64,000 nucleotides of DNA, from contig NZ_QUAC01000185.1 of the NCBI RefSeq assembly GCF_003389455.1, forward strand, positions 1-64,000, in the 5' to 3' direction. Source of the stretch: Streptomyces inhibens. GTDB lineage: Bacteria; Actinomycetota; Actinomycetes; Streptomycetales; Streptomycetaceae. Positions 16,629 to 25,539 of this stretch are shown one piece after another. A program made the position numbers and the translations under genes. How positions within the stretch are numbered: position 1 is the stretch's first letter; the number at the start of each line of letters is the position of its first letter. Under the pieces are notes generated by a model. The model worked only from the letters and a program-made list of their open reading frames with translations. It made no database searches and was not told the origin of the DNA.

Positions 16629-17660
16629 GTGTTCGATCTCTCGTCCGTCGATCTGCTCGACGCGTTCACCCGCGAGCTGCGGCTGTGCAAGGTGCGCAGC
16701 GGCGAGCATGTCGTCGTGCTCTCGGAGCCCGGCAGCCGCGGCGACTACGTGGCGGCGGCCTTCGGTGCGGCGAAGGCGTGCGGTGCGCATGTCATCTCCG
16801 CGACCGTGCCGGGCGGCAGCCCCGCACCGATGCCGAGCACCCACACCGGTGCGGGCCCGGGTCTGGTCTCCGTCCTCAACGACAGCACCGCACAGGACCT
16901 GCTGAAGTCCGCTGACCTGGTCGTCGATCTGACCCGCGAGGGCTTCATCCATGCGCCGGTCCAGCAGGAGATCCTGCGCGCCGGAACCCGCATCATCTTC
17001 GTCTGCGACGCCCCCGACGTACTCATCCGCAATCTGCCCGCGGAGGGCGACAAGGCCGAGGTGCAGGAAGGTGTCGACCTGCTGAAGCGGTCGTCCGTCA
17101 TGCGGGTCACCTCGGACGCCGGCACCAACCTGACCGTACAGCTCGCGGGCGCCAAGCCGGAGTTCCAGTGCGGATTCGCCGACGATCCGGGCCGCTGGGA
17201 CCACTGGCCGAGCACGATGGTGCTGTGCTGGCCGGAGATCTCCGACGGGCAGCTCGTGCTGGCCGAGGGCGACATCCTGCTGCCCTTCAAGGAGTACGTC
17301 CGCGACCCCGTCACGCTGCAGATCGTCGGCGGACATATCGAGAAGGTCTCCGGCGGCGCCGAGGCCGAGATGCTGTCCATGTTCTTCGAGGACGCGCAGG
17401 ACCAGTGGGCGCGCAGCCTCTCCCACATGGGCTGGGGCCTGATGCGCACGGCCGACTGGTTCGCCACCGCGATGTACGGCAAGGACGATCTGATGGGCAT
17501 GGACGCCCGCGCCTTCGCCGGGAACTTCCTCTGGTCGACCGGCCCCCACCCGGTGCTGGGCCGCGAGTCGTACGCCCATCTCGACATCGCCATGCGCGGC
17601 TGCACCGTCTCGGTCGATGGCACCGAGGTGGTCACCGACGGGCAGCTCACCGACCGCTGA
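16629..17660 (+). CDS. nicX: 2,5-dihydroxypyridine 5,6-dioxygenase
   Basis: A 343-residue member of the NicX family, which resembles M29 aminopeptidases in fold and uses Fe(II). It opens the ring of 2,5-dihydroxypyridine to N-formylmaleamate. Characteristic stretches are SADLVVDLTREGFIHAPVQ, SSVMRVTSDAGTNLTVQL and FAGNFLWSTGPHPVLG, with conserved His and acidic residues in the second half. The GTG start has GGGAGGA at good spacing. It is the first gene of the eleven-gene nicotinate cluster, followed after 53 bp by the monooxygenase that makes its substrate. Its alternative label, leucyl aminopeptidase, is contradicted by this context. Confidence 0.88.
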   Translation: MFDLSSVDLLDAFTRELRLCKVRSGEHVVVLSEPGSRGDYVAAAFGAAKACGAHVISATVPGGSPAPMPSTHTGAGPGLVSVLNDSTAQDLLKSADLVVDLTREGFIHAPVQQEILRAGTRIIFVCDAPDVLIRNLPAEGDKAEVQEGVDLLKRSSVMRVTSDAGTNLTVQLAGAKPEFQCGFADDPGRWDHWPSTMVLCWPEISDGQLVLAEGDILLPFKEYVRDPVTLQIVGGHIEKVSGGAEAEMLSMFFEDAQDQWARSLSHMGWGLMRTADWFATAMYGKDDLMGMDARAFAGNFLWSTGPHPVLGRESYAHLDIAMRGCTVSVDGTEVVTDGQLTDR

Positions 17661-17713
17661 GCCCGCCACCTCGCGCACGAATCACCCGTACACGCCCGTG
17701 AGTTGGAGGAAGA

Positions 17714-18982
17714 GTGGCGTCCAGTCAGTCGTACGAAGTCACCGTCGTCGGGGGAGGTCTCGGCGGGCTGACCGCCGCGCTGGCACTGCGGCAGCGCGGT
17801 CTGCGGGTCACCGTCCTGGAGCAGGCGTCGCAGCTCGGCGAGGTCGGCGCGGGCATCCAGACCGCGCCGAACGCCAGCCGGATCCTGATGGGCCTCGGGC
17901 TGCGCCGGCAGATGGAGGCCATCCACACGGAGCCGCTCGACCAGGTGCGGCGCCGCTGGAAGGACGGCAGCATCGTCGGCCTGACCTCGCTGGGGCAGCG
18001 CTGCAAGGACGAGTTCAACGCCCCTTACTGGCACTACCACCGCGCCGACCTGCACCGCATCCTGCTGGACGCGTGCCTCGACCCCGCGGGGCCGGGCCCC
18101 GTCGTGGAGGTGCACACCGCGAGCACGGTCGTCGAGCTGGACCGCACCGACCCGGAACGTCCCGTGGCGGTCACCGAGGACGGGCGGCGCTACGCCGGTG
18201 ACGCGCTCATCGGCGCCGACGGCATCCGTTCGCAGGTACGCGATCTGATGGGCGCCCCCGACACACTGCTGTTCTCCGGCGAGATGGCCTACCGGGCGCT
18301 GATCCCGGGCGATCTGATCGCGGCCGACCCGGCGACGCGCTGGCTCGTGGACCGCTACCAGAGCACCATCTGGTACGGGCCCGACCGGCACCTCGTCCAC
18401 TACATGATCCGCGGCGGCGAGTACCTCAACATCGTGGCCTGCGTACCGTGCACGGACGAGGTCCGCGAGAAGTGGGCCGTCCCCGCGACGGCGCAGGATC
18501 TCATCGACGCCTTCCCCGGCTGGGACGACCGTGTGCCGGCGATGCTGTCCAAGGCGAAGGAGGATGTCTCCGTCTTCGCGCTCTACCACCGGCGCCGCGA
18601 CCCGGTGTGGATGGACGGCCGCACAGCCCTCCTCGGCGACGCCTGCCACGCGATGCTGCCCTACCAGGCGCAGGGCGCCTCGCAGGCCATGGAGGACGCC
18701 GCGGTGCTCGCCGAGGAGCTCGGCGCGGTCACGGCCGACGGCATCGAAGGGGCGCTGCGCCGCTATGTCGACCGGCGCGCCAAGCACGCCGGGATGGTCC
18801 AGGACGCGTCGCTGCAGAACAAGACCTTCTACCACCTGCCCGACGGCCCCGAGCAGCGGGCCAGGGACGAGAAGCTCAAGACCTTCGACGGCGAGTCGGA
18901 CCTCTCGTACGACTGGCTGTGGGGTGGCACCCCGCTCAACGATCCCGATCTCGGCGCGTTCTCCTACCAGTTCGCCCGCTGA
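17714..18982 (+). CDS. nicC: 6-hydroxynicotinate 3-monooxygenase (FAD-dependent)
   Basis: A 422-residue group A flavin monooxygenase. The FAD motif is GGGLGG (residues 13-18), with DALIGADGIRSQVR mid-protein and the second FAD/NAD signature LLGDACHAMLPYQAQG. It belongs to the salicylate-hydroxylase-like branch that includes NicC and would decarboxylate and hydroxylate 6-hydroxynicotinate to 2,5-dihydroxypyridine using NADH and oxygen. The GTG start is preceded by GGAGGAAGA. Placement between nicX and a transporter supports the substrate; family membership alone would allow other aromatic acids. Confidence 0.88.
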   Translation: MASSQSYEVTVVGGGLGGLTAALALRQRGLRVTVLEQASQLGEVGAGIQTAPNASRILMGLGLRRQMEAIHTEPLDQVRRRWKDGSIVGLTSLGQRCKDEFNAPYWHYHRADLHRILLDACLDPAGPGPVVEVHTASTVVELDRTDPERPVAVTEDGRRYAGDALIGADGIRSQVRDLMGAPDTLLFSGEMAYRALIPGDLIAADPATRWLVDRYQSTIWYGPDRHLVHYMIRGGEYLNIVACVPCTDEVREKWAVPATAQDLIDAFPGWDDRVPAMLSKAKEDVSVFALYHRRRDPVWMDGRTALLGDACHAMLPYQAQGASQAMEDAAVLAEELGAVTADGIEGALRRYVDRRAKHAGMVQDASLQNKTFYHLPDGPEQRARDEKLKTFDGESDLSYDWLWGGTPLNDPDLGAFSYQFAR

Positions 18983-19014
18983 GACCTCCCCTCCCGCAAC
19001 ACCGTGGAGCGAAC

Positions 19015-20412
19015 GTGAAAACAGGCGATCAGATCGTTCAGGAACTCCCCTGGAGATGGTCCGTCCAGGGAAAGATCTTCATCATCGGTGGCCTCGGCTA
19101 CCTCTTCGACGCCTATGACATCGCCCTGAACGGCTTCCTCATGCCGCTGCTGGGCGCACACTTCGACCTCTCGCTCGGCGGGCGCGGCCTCGTGGCCACC
19201 GCCAACCTCGTCGGCATGGCCGTGGGCGCCGTCGCCTGGGGTGCGGTCGCGGACCGGATCGGGCGCAAGAAGGCCTTCAGCGTCACTCTGCTGATCTTCG
19301 CCCTGTTCTCGGTGCTCGGCGCGCTCGCCCCGACGTACCCGGTCTTTCTCGCCCTGCGCTTCCTGGCCGGTGTGGGGCTGGGCGGCTGCATCCCCGTCGA
19401 CTATGCGCTGGTGGGCGAGTTCTCGCCGCGCAAGTACCGGGGCCGGGTGCTGACCGCGCTCGACCTGTGGTGGCCGATCGGCGTGACGCTGTGCGGGCTC
19501 GTGTCGACGGCGATGCTGTCCCTCGACGGGAACTGGCGGTGGATGCTCGCGACGATGGTGCTGCCCGCACTACTGCTGTTCTGGGCGCGCCGCGGCATCC
19601 CCGAGTCGCCGATCTATCTGACGAAGAAGGGCCGGGAGACCGAGGCCCGGCACGTCATCGACGACCTCGTCGCCCGCACCGGCGCGCCTGTCGAGCCGTA
19701 CGTCATCCCCGAGCCCGTCGCCGAGACCGGGCCGCGTGGAGTGGCCTCCGCGGCCGAACAGCTGCGCCGGATCTGGAAGTTCAGCCCGCGCATCACCTCC
19801 GCGGCCTGGCTGCTGTTCGCCACGGTCATGCTCGTCTACTACGCGGCGCTGAGCTGGCTGCCGTCCATCCTCAAGGAGGAGGGTCTCGGCGAAACGGCCG
19901 CCTTCATGAGCACCACCCTGATGAGCGGCGTCGGCATCGTCGGTGTCCTGGTCTCCACCGCGCTCGTCGATACCGTCGGCCGCAAGTGGCTCATCGGGGT
20001 CTCGGCGCCGGTCGCGGCGCTCGCGCTGGTGGTGTTCGCGCTGGTGATGAAGGTGCCGACGGGGTCGGCCGTGGCGATCGCCGCGTTCGGCTTCCTGATG
20101 CAGCTCACCATCCCCGCCATGTACGCGTACGTCTCCGAGCTGTACCCCACTCCCCTGCGGGCCAGCGGCTTCGGCTGGGCCTCGTCGGTCAGCCGGGTGC
20201 TCACCGGCTTCGCTCCGCTGCTGTTCGGCTCGGTGATGTGGCCCGTGCTGGGGCTCCCGGTGACGTTCGCGCTCCTGGGGCTCGCCGTGCTGGTGGCCGT
20301 CGTATGGATGGCGGTGGCGGCTCCGGAGACCAAGGGCCGGGCCCTGGACGGCGACGACGAGGAGCTGCGCGTGCCCGCGCCCCGGACGGTGCCGGAGCAG
20401 GCAGCCATCTGA
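19015..20412 (+). CDS. MFS transporter, probable nicotinate importer
   Basis: A 465-residue major facilitator with about twelve membrane segments, in the metabolite:H+ symporter branch. It carries the loop motif GAVADRIGRKKAF after helix 2, GEFSPRKYRG in the first half and a matching TVGRKW in the second half. A long central cytoplasmic loop (GRETEARHVIDDLVAR region) separates the halves. The GTG at 19015 has GGAG upstream; the open frame reaches far into nicC but only this start fits the membrane topology. Uptake of nicotinate or 6-hydroxynicotinate is inferred from position. Confidence 0.85.
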   Translation: MKTGDQIVQELPWRWSVQGKIFIIGGLGYLFDAYDIALNGFLMPLLGAHFDLSLGGRGLVATANLVGMAVGAVAWGAVADRIGRKKAFSVTLLIFALFSVLGALAPTYPVFLALRFLAGVGLGGCIPVDYALVGEFSPRKYRGRVLTALDLWWPIGVTLCGLVSTAMLSLDGNWRWMLATMVLPALLLFWARRGIPESPIYLTKKGRETEARHVIDDLVARTGAPVEPYVIPEPVAETGPRGVASAAEQLRRIWKFSPRITSAAWLLFATVMLVYYAALSWLPSILKEEGLGETAAFMSTTLMSGVGIVGVLVSTALVDTVGRKWLIGVSAPVAALALVVFALVMKVPTGSAVAIAAFGFLMQLTIPAMYAYVSELYPTPLRASGFGWASSVSRVLTGFAPLLFGSVMWPVLGLPVTFALLGLAVLVAVVWMAVAAPETKGRALDGDDEELRVPAPRTVPEQAAI

Positions 20413-20455
20413 CGGTCCGGCCGCCCGACGGCACACCACGTACGACAGGAGGAGC

Positions 20456-21304
20456 ATGAAGCCCGCCCCGTTCCGGTATCACCGGGCCCCCGACGTCGAC
20501 GGAGCCACCCGGCTGCTGGCCGAGCTCGGTGACGACGCCAAGGTCATCGCCGGCGGACAGAGCCTCGTCGCGATGATGAACTTCCGGCTGGCCCGCCCGC
20601 GGCATCTCGTCGACATCGCCGGCATCCGGGAACTCGGCCGGCTGCACCGGGACGCCGACGGCGGTCTGCGCATCGGGGCGCTCACCACCCATCACACGGT
20701 GGAGACCGACCCGACGGGCGTGCTCGGGACGGGCTTCGCGGTCCTGCGGGACGCCATGGGCTGGATCGGACATCTGCCGATCCGTACGCGCGGCACGGTC
20801 GGCGGCAGCATCGCGCACGCCGACGCCACCGCCGAGTGGTGCCTGCTCGCGGTGGTCCTCGGTGCCGAGTTCGTGGCGCGCGGCCCGCGCGGCGAGCGCA
20901 GGATCCCGGTCGCGGACTTCTTCCTCGGCTACTACACGACCGCCCTCGCCCCCGACGAACTGCTCATCGAGATCGTCTTCCCGCGTCCCGCTCCGCACGC
21001 CGCCCTCACCGAATTCGCCGAGCGGCGCGGTGACTTCGCTCTCGTGGCGGCCGCCGTGGACCTCGACATCGAGGAAGGAACCGTACGCGGCGGCCGGGTG
21101 GCGCTCGGCGGGGTGGCGGCCGCGGTGGTGCGGGTGCCGGAGGCGGAGGCCGTCCTGGCCGGCGGCGGCTCCTTCGACGACTGCGCGTCCGCAGCGGCGG
21201 CAGCCGTCGAGCCCCCCGCCGACGCGTCCGGCAGCACGCACTACCGCAAGGAACTCGTCCGGACGCTGGTCCGGCGCGCCTGTGAGGAGGCGAAGTCCCG
21301 GTGA
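20456..21304 (+). CDS. Nicotinate dehydrogenase-type molybdenum hydroxylase, FAD (medium) subunit
   Basis: A 282-residue CoxM/KdhM-type subunit. The two FAD-binding motifs of the xanthine dehydrogenase family are present: AGGQSLVAMMNFRLARP and RGTVGGSIAHADATAEW. ATG 20456 has an AGGAGG site. Its stop overlaps the start of the large subunit (GTGA). It passes electrons from the iron-sulfur subunit to an acceptor. Together with the next two genes it should hydroxylate nicotinate at C6 with water as oxygen source, the first step of the pathway. Confidence 0.88.
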   Translation: MKPAPFRYHRAPDVDGATRLLAELGDDAKVIAGGQSLVAMMNFRLARPRHLVDIAGIRELGRLHRDADGGLRIGALTTHHTVETDPTGVLGTGFAVLRDAMGWIGHLPIRTRGTVGGSIAHADATAEWCLLAVVLGAEFVARGPRGERRIPVADFFLGYYTTALAPDELLIEIVFPRPAPHAALTEFAERRGDFALVAAAVDLDIEEGTVRGGRVALGGVAAAVVRVPEAEAVLAGGGSFDDCASAAAAAVEPPADASGSTHYRKELVRTLVRRACEEAKSR

Positions 21305-23655
21305 AGGAAGGGAAGTTGGTGGGCAGGTCGGTCGCGCGCCGCGAGGACCCGCGGCTGCTGTCCGGGCGCGGCCGGTTCGTCGACGACATCGCGCTGCCCG
21401 GCATGCTGCACGCCCAGTTCGTGCGCAGCACGGTCGCCCATGGTGAGATCGCCTCGGTCGATCTCTCGGCGGTACGCCATGTCCCCGGCGTCGTGGCGGC
21501 GTTCACGGCGGACGACCTGGAGCTGGGCGACATCACCGCCCAGCTGGGGCGGCCCCTCTCGGAGTACGTCCCGACCGCGATGCCCGTCCTGGCCCGGGAC
21601 AAGGTCCGCTACGTCGGGGAGCCCGTCGCGATCGTGGTGGCCCGGGACGCGTACGCCGCGGAGGACGGCCTGGAGGCGGCCAAGGTCAGCTATACGACGT
21701 TGCCGCCGGTCACCTCCGAGGAGGCGGCGCTGGCGCCCGGCGCTCCGCTCGTCCACGACGAGGCCGCCCGCAACACCCTCGTGGACGTCTCCCTCTTCGC
21801 GACGGACGGCATCGACGAGATCTTCGCGTCCGCGCCCTGCGTCGTCCACGTCGAGTCCAGGACCGGCCGGCAGAACGCGCTGCCGCTGGAGACCCGCGGC
21901 GTCGTGGCGCACTGGGACGACCGCGAGGAACAGCTCGTCGTGCAGACCTGCACCCAAGTCCCGCACCAGGTACGGACGGTGGCATCCCGTAGCCTGCGCC
22001 TCGACGAGCGCGCGGTGCGGGTGGTCGTGCCCGACATGGGCGGCGGCTTCGGCCAGAAGTGCGTCGTCGGGCGCGAGGAGATCGCGGCCGCCGCGGCGGC
22101 GCTGCGGCTGCGCCGGCCGGTGAAGTGGATCGAGGACCGCAAGGACGCCCTGTCCGCGTCGTTCCTCGCCCGCGAACAGCATTACCAGGTGCGTGCCGCC
22201 TTCGGCGCGGACGGCAGGATCCTGGGGCTCGACGCGGATGTGGTGTGCGATATGGGCGCCTACTCCTGCTACCCGTTCACGGCGGGCATCGAGCCGCTGA
22301 TGGCCTCCGCCGAGATGCCCGGTGTCTACAAGGTGCCCGCCTACCGGGTGCGCGGCCGGGCGATCACCACCAACAAGGCACCCACCGCGCCCTACCGGGG
22401 CGTCAGCCGTCCGCAGTACGTGATGGTCGTCGAGCGGCTCTTCGAGCGCGCGGCCCGCGAACTGGGCCTGGACCCGGTCGAGATCCGCCGCCGCAACGTC
22501 ATCACCGACTTCCCGTACACGGGCGTCAACCACATCACCTACGACCCCGGTTCCTATCTGGAGTCGCTGAATCTGTGCGAGCGGCTCGTCCAGGACGAGG
22601 GCTGGTACGAGAAGCAGGCCGCGGCGGCGGCCGAGGGGCGGCACCTCGGCATCGGCTACGCATGCTTCAGCGAGCGCACCGGATACGGCTCCACGGCCTT
22701 CGCCCAGCGCAAGATGCAGGTCGTGCCGGGCTTCGACATCTCCGAGGTACGGATGGACACCAGCGGCGCGGTGACCGTCACCACCGGCACGATGAGCCAC
22801 GGGCAGAGCCACGAGACGACGATGGCGCAGATCGTCGCCGACGAACTCGGCCTGGACATCGCCAAGGTGAGGCTCCACCAGGGCGATACCGACCGCATCA
22901 CCTACGGGTGGGGGACGTTCGCGAGCCGCTCCATCACCGTAGGTGGCAGCGCGGTGCGCCTGGCCGCGGCGAAGCTCGGCGACAAGCTGCGCGCCATCGC
23001 CGCGGCCCGCTGGGGCATCGACGCCGACGAGGTGGAGCTGACGGACGGTGCCGCCCGCCGCCGGGACGACACCTCCGAGGTACTCACCTACGAGGACATC
23101 GCCGATATCGCCTACCTCCGGGCGCACCTGCTGCCCAAGGACATCGAACCGGGCCTGGCGGCCACCGCCACCTTCGACGTCTTCACCGACGGCACCTTCT
23201 CCAACGCCACCCACGGCGTCGTCGTCGAGCTGCACCAGGGCACCGGACAGGTGGAGATCCTGCGGTACGTATGCGTCGAGGACTGCGGCGTCGCCATCAA
23301 TCCGCAGGTCGTGGAGGGGCAGTGCCGGGGCGGCATCGCGCAGGGCATCGCGGGTGCGCTGTTCGAGCAGGTGACGTACGACGACATGGGCGAGCCGTCG
23401 GCGACCAGCTTCATGGACTACAAGGTGCCCACCGCCCACGAGATCCCCGATGTGCTGATCCACCATCTGGAGACACCCTCCGCGTTCACCGAAACCGGCG
23501 CGAAGGGCGCCGGCGAGGGCGGCACCATCGGGGCGCCCGCCGCCGTCCTCAACGCCGTCAACGACGCCCTGCGCCCCACGGGCGTCGAGCTCGACCACAC
23601 GCCCGTCACTCCCGAGACCGTGCACCGCGCCCTGAACCTGGAGGCCGCATCATGA
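21301..23655 (+). CDS. Nicotinate dehydrogenase-type molybdenum hydroxylase, molybdopterin (large) subunit
   Basis: A 784-residue subunit of the xanthine oxidase family. Molybdopterin-binding segments include GGGFGQKC (about 241-248), APYRGVSRPQ and SHGQSHETTMAQIVADELG. The catalytic glutamate lies in GAGEGGTIGAPA near the C-terminus. It should carry Mo-MCD and oxidise the pyridine ring in the cytoplasm. It starts with GTG overlapping the FAD subunit stop and ends overlapping the small subunit ATG. The cluster has no separate cytochrome gene of the NicB type, so electrons likely leave through the FAD subunit. The substrate is inferred from context. Confidence 0.88.
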   Translation: MKEGKLVGRSVARREDPRLLSGRGRFVDDIALPGMLHAQFVRSTVAHGEIASVDLSAVRHVPGVVAAFTADDLELGDITAQLGRPLSEYVPTAMPVLARDKVRYVGEPVAIVVARDAYAAEDGLEAAKVSYTTLPPVTSEEAALAPGAPLVHDEAARNTLVDVSLFATDGIDEIFASAPCVVHVESRTGRQNALPLETRGVVAHWDDREEQLVVQTCTQVPHQVRTVASRSLRLDERAVRVVVPDMGGGFGQKCVVGREEIAAAAAALRLRRPVKWIEDRKDALSASFLAREQHYQVRAAFGADGRILGLDADVVCDMGAYSCYPFTAGIEPLMASAEMPGVYKVPAYRVRGRAITTNKAPTAPYRGVSRPQYVMVVERLFERAARELGLDPVEIRRRNVITDFPYTGVNHITYDPGSYLESLNLCERLVQDEGWYEKQAAAAAEGRHLGIGYACFSERTGYGSTAFAQRKMQVVPGFDISEVRMDTSGAVTVTTGTMSHGQSHETTMAQIVADELGLDIAKVRLHQGDTDRITYGWGTFASRSITVGGSAVRLAAAKLGDKLRAIAAARWGIDADEVELTDGAARRRDDTSEVLTYEDIADIAYLRAHLLPKDIEPGLAATATFDVFTDGTFSNATHGVVVELHQGTGQVEILRYVCVEDCGVAINPQVVEGQCRGGIAQGIAGALFEQVTYDDMGEPSATSFMDYKVPTAHEIPDVLIHHLETPSAFTETGAKGAGEGGTIGAPAAVLNAVNDALRPTGVELDHTPVTPETVHRALNLEAAS

Positions 23656-24197
23656 CCGACACCACCGCGCCGGCGCAGCGGGAGGTGCAGCTGATCACCC
23701 TCGACGTCAACGGCGAGCAGCACGAGGTGATCACCGAGCCGCGGCGCACCCTCGTCGACGTACTCCGTCACGAGCTGCGGCTGACCGGTACACACGTCGG
23801 GTGCGAGCACGGCATCTGCGGCGCCTGCACCGTGCTGGTCGACGACCGGCCCGTACGCGCCTGCCTGATGTTCGCGGCGCAGGCCGAAGGCGCCCGGATC
23901 CGTACGGTCGAGTCGCTGTCCGAGGGTGACCAACTCGGGGATCTCCAGCAGGCGTTCAGTACACACCACGGGTTGCAGTGCGGGTTCTGCACGCCCGGCT
24001 TCCTGATGCTCGCCGAGGGGTTCCTCGCCGAGCGGCCGGAGGCGACCAAGGAGGAGATCCGGGAGGTCGTCGCCGCCAATCTGTGCCGGTGCACCGGCTA
24101 CCAGACCATCGTCGAGGCGATCGACGGATGCGCGCAGGCCCGGCGCCGGGCCTGCGCGAGCCGCTGTGACAGCAAGGAGAGTGACGTATGCAGCTGA
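23652..24197 (+). CDS. Nicotinate dehydrogenase-type molybdenum hydroxylase, (2Fe-2S) small subunit
   Basis: A 181-residue protein with the two expected iron-sulfur sites: the plant-ferredoxin motif GCEHGICGACTVLVDDRPVR with a later Cys, and the C-terminal CGFC / LCRC four-cysteine site. It links the molybdenum and FAD centres. The ATG overlaps the stop of the large subunit. Its C-terminal tail, rich in Cys and Arg, overlaps the next gene by ten bases. The order medium-large-small matches CO-dehydrogenase-like and nicotine/ketone dehydrogenase operons. Confidence 0.88.
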   Translation: MTDTTAPAQREVQLITLDVNGEQHEVITEPRRTLVDVLRHELRLTGTHVGCEHGICGACTVLVDDRPVRACLMFAAQAEGARIRTVESLSEGDQLGDLQQAFSTHHGLQCGFCTPGFLMLAEGFLAERPEATKEEIREVVAANLCRCTGYQTIVEAIDGCAQARRRACASRCDSKESDVCS

Positions 24198-24880
24198 CCA
24201 ACGCGGTCCCGGTCAAGGCCTCGCCGGACGAGGTCTTCGCGCTGATGAACGATGTCGAACGGGTCGCCTCGTGCATGCCGGGCGCCGCGCTCGACGGGCA
24301 GGACGGCGACGTCTGGCATGGCAGGGTGAAGATCAAGGTGGGGCCGATCAGCGCCGCGTACGCGGGCACGGTGCGGTTCCTGGAGGTCGACGCCGAGCGG
24401 CGGCGGCTGCGGGTCCACGCCCGCGGGGCCGACACCCACGGCAGCGGGGACGCGGAGGCCGATGTCGCGCTGGAGGTGGTGGCGGCGCCCGAGGGCGCGC
24501 TGCTCCAGCTGTCCACGGATCTGGTGATCCGGGGCAAGATCGCCCAGTTCGGCAAGGGTGCGATCGCGGCGGTGTCGGACCGGATTCTGCAGCAGTTCGC
24601 GCAGAATCTGGGGAGCCTGCTGGACCAGGACCGGGTCACCGGAGCGCCTGGCCCGCAGGGCGCGGCTGCGGCCCCGTCCCCTGCCCGGCAGCCCGCCGCC
24701 TCGCAGCCCGCGCTCGCGCAGGGCGCCGAGCTCGACGGTCTGGCGATGCTGCTCGGCCCCGGGGCCGCCAAGTACGGCCTGGCCGCCGGGGCATTCGCGC
24801 TCGGCCTCTTCGAGGGCTGGCTGCTCGGCCGGCTCGGCGCCCAGGCGCGGGAGCTGCGGGCCCTGCGGAGGGCGTCATGA
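24188..24880 (+). CDS. SRPBCC (CoxG-like) protein
   Basis: A 230-residue protein. Residues 1-150 form a CoxG-type START/SRPBCC domain (MQLTNAVPVKASPDEVFALM, MPGAALDG, VKIKVGPISAAYAGTV). A Pro/Ala-rich linker follows, then a C-terminal hydrophobic segment (AAKYGLAAGAFALGLFEGW) that may attach it to the membrane. CoxG-like proteins accompany molybdenum hydroxylases and are thought to help membrane association or maturation. It has AAGGAG upstream and overlaps the next gene by ATGA. Confidence 0.85.
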   Translation: MQLTNAVPVKASPDEVFALMNDVERVASCMPGAALDGQDGDVWHGRVKIKVGPISAAYAGTVRFLEVDAERRRLRVHARGADTHGSGDAEADVALEVVAAPEGALLQLSTDLVIRGKIAQFGKGAIAAVSDRILQQFAQNLGSLLDQDRVTGAPGPQGAAAAPSPARQPAASQPALAQGAELDGLAMLLGPGAAKYGLAAGAFALGLFEGWLLGRLGAQARELRALRRAS

Positions 24881-25539
24881 GCGCCGCGCGGTACGGGCAG
24901 GAGACGGAACGCACCTACGCGCGGGCGGGCTTCGGCGCTCCCGTGCGCCGTGGCGGCCGGCCCGCGATCGTCGTGGTCGACCTCACGCGCGGCTTCACCG
25001 AGGACGGCTTCCCCTCGGGCGCGGACCTGACCGACGTCGTCGGCGCCACGGGCGGGTTGATCGAGGCGGGGCGTCCGGCCGGGGTGCCGGTCGTCTTCAC
25101 CGCGATCGCCTACACGCCGGCCGAGGCGGCGGGCGACGCCGTCACCTGGCTGCACAAGGCGCAGGGCATGCGGGCCCTGACCGAGGGCAGCGCAGAGGTC
25201 GCGATCGATCCGCGGCTGCCGCGCGCGCCCCAGGACCATCTGATCGTGAAGAAGGGCGCCTCCGCGTTCTTCGGCACCTCACTGGCCGCCCTGCTGACCG
25301 GCCTCGGCTGCGACACCGTGCTGGTGTGCGGGGCGACGACGAGCGGCTGTGTGCGGGCGACGGCCGTGGACGCCGTGCAGTCCGGGTTCTCGGTGCTGGT
25401 ACCGCGCGAGTGCGTCGGCGACCGGGCACCGGGCCCGCACGAGGCGAATCTCTTCGACATCCAGGCCAAGTACGGCGATGTGATCGACCTCAAGGACGCC
25501 CTCGCATACCTCGGCGGCCTGCCCAGGAGTGCCCCATGA
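24877..25539 (+). CDS. nicF: Maleamate amidohydrolase (isochorismatase family)
   Basis: A 220-residue cysteine hydrolase. The triad typical of the family can be placed at Asp35 (VVVDLTRGF), Lys126 (IVKKGASAFFGT) and Cys158 (CGATTSGCVRA). It would release ammonia from maleamate to give maleate. The ATG overlaps the CoxG-like gene, and its stop overlaps the first possible start of the deformylase gene. Isochorismatase-fold amidases have many substrates; the call rests on the pathway being otherwise complete. Confidence 0.85.
   Translation: MSAARYGQETERTYARAGFGAPVRRGGRPAIVVVDLTRGFTEDGFPSGADLTDVVGATGGLIEAGRPAGVPVVFTAIAYTPAEAAGDAVTWLHKAQGMRALTEGSAEVAIDPRLPRAPQDHLIVKKGASAFFGTSLAALLTGLGCDTVLVCGATTSGCVRATAVDAVQSGFSVLVPRECVGDRAPGPHEANLFDIQAKYGDVIDLKDALAYLGGLPRSAP

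Noticed and set aside
16629..17660. M29 leucyl aminopeptidase
   Set aside because: The fold is shared, but the gene heads a complete nicotinate pathway in which the dioxygenase step would otherwise be missing.
16745..18835. 696-codon antisense frame across nicX and nicC
   Set aside because: It spans two real sense genes and their spacer, with no domain similarity.
21241..23625. Very long antisense frame (794 codons) opposite the molybdopterin subunit gene
   Set aside because: It mirrors the codon structure of a well-supported gene in high-GC DNA and shows no motif; the sense protein has clear cofactor motifs.
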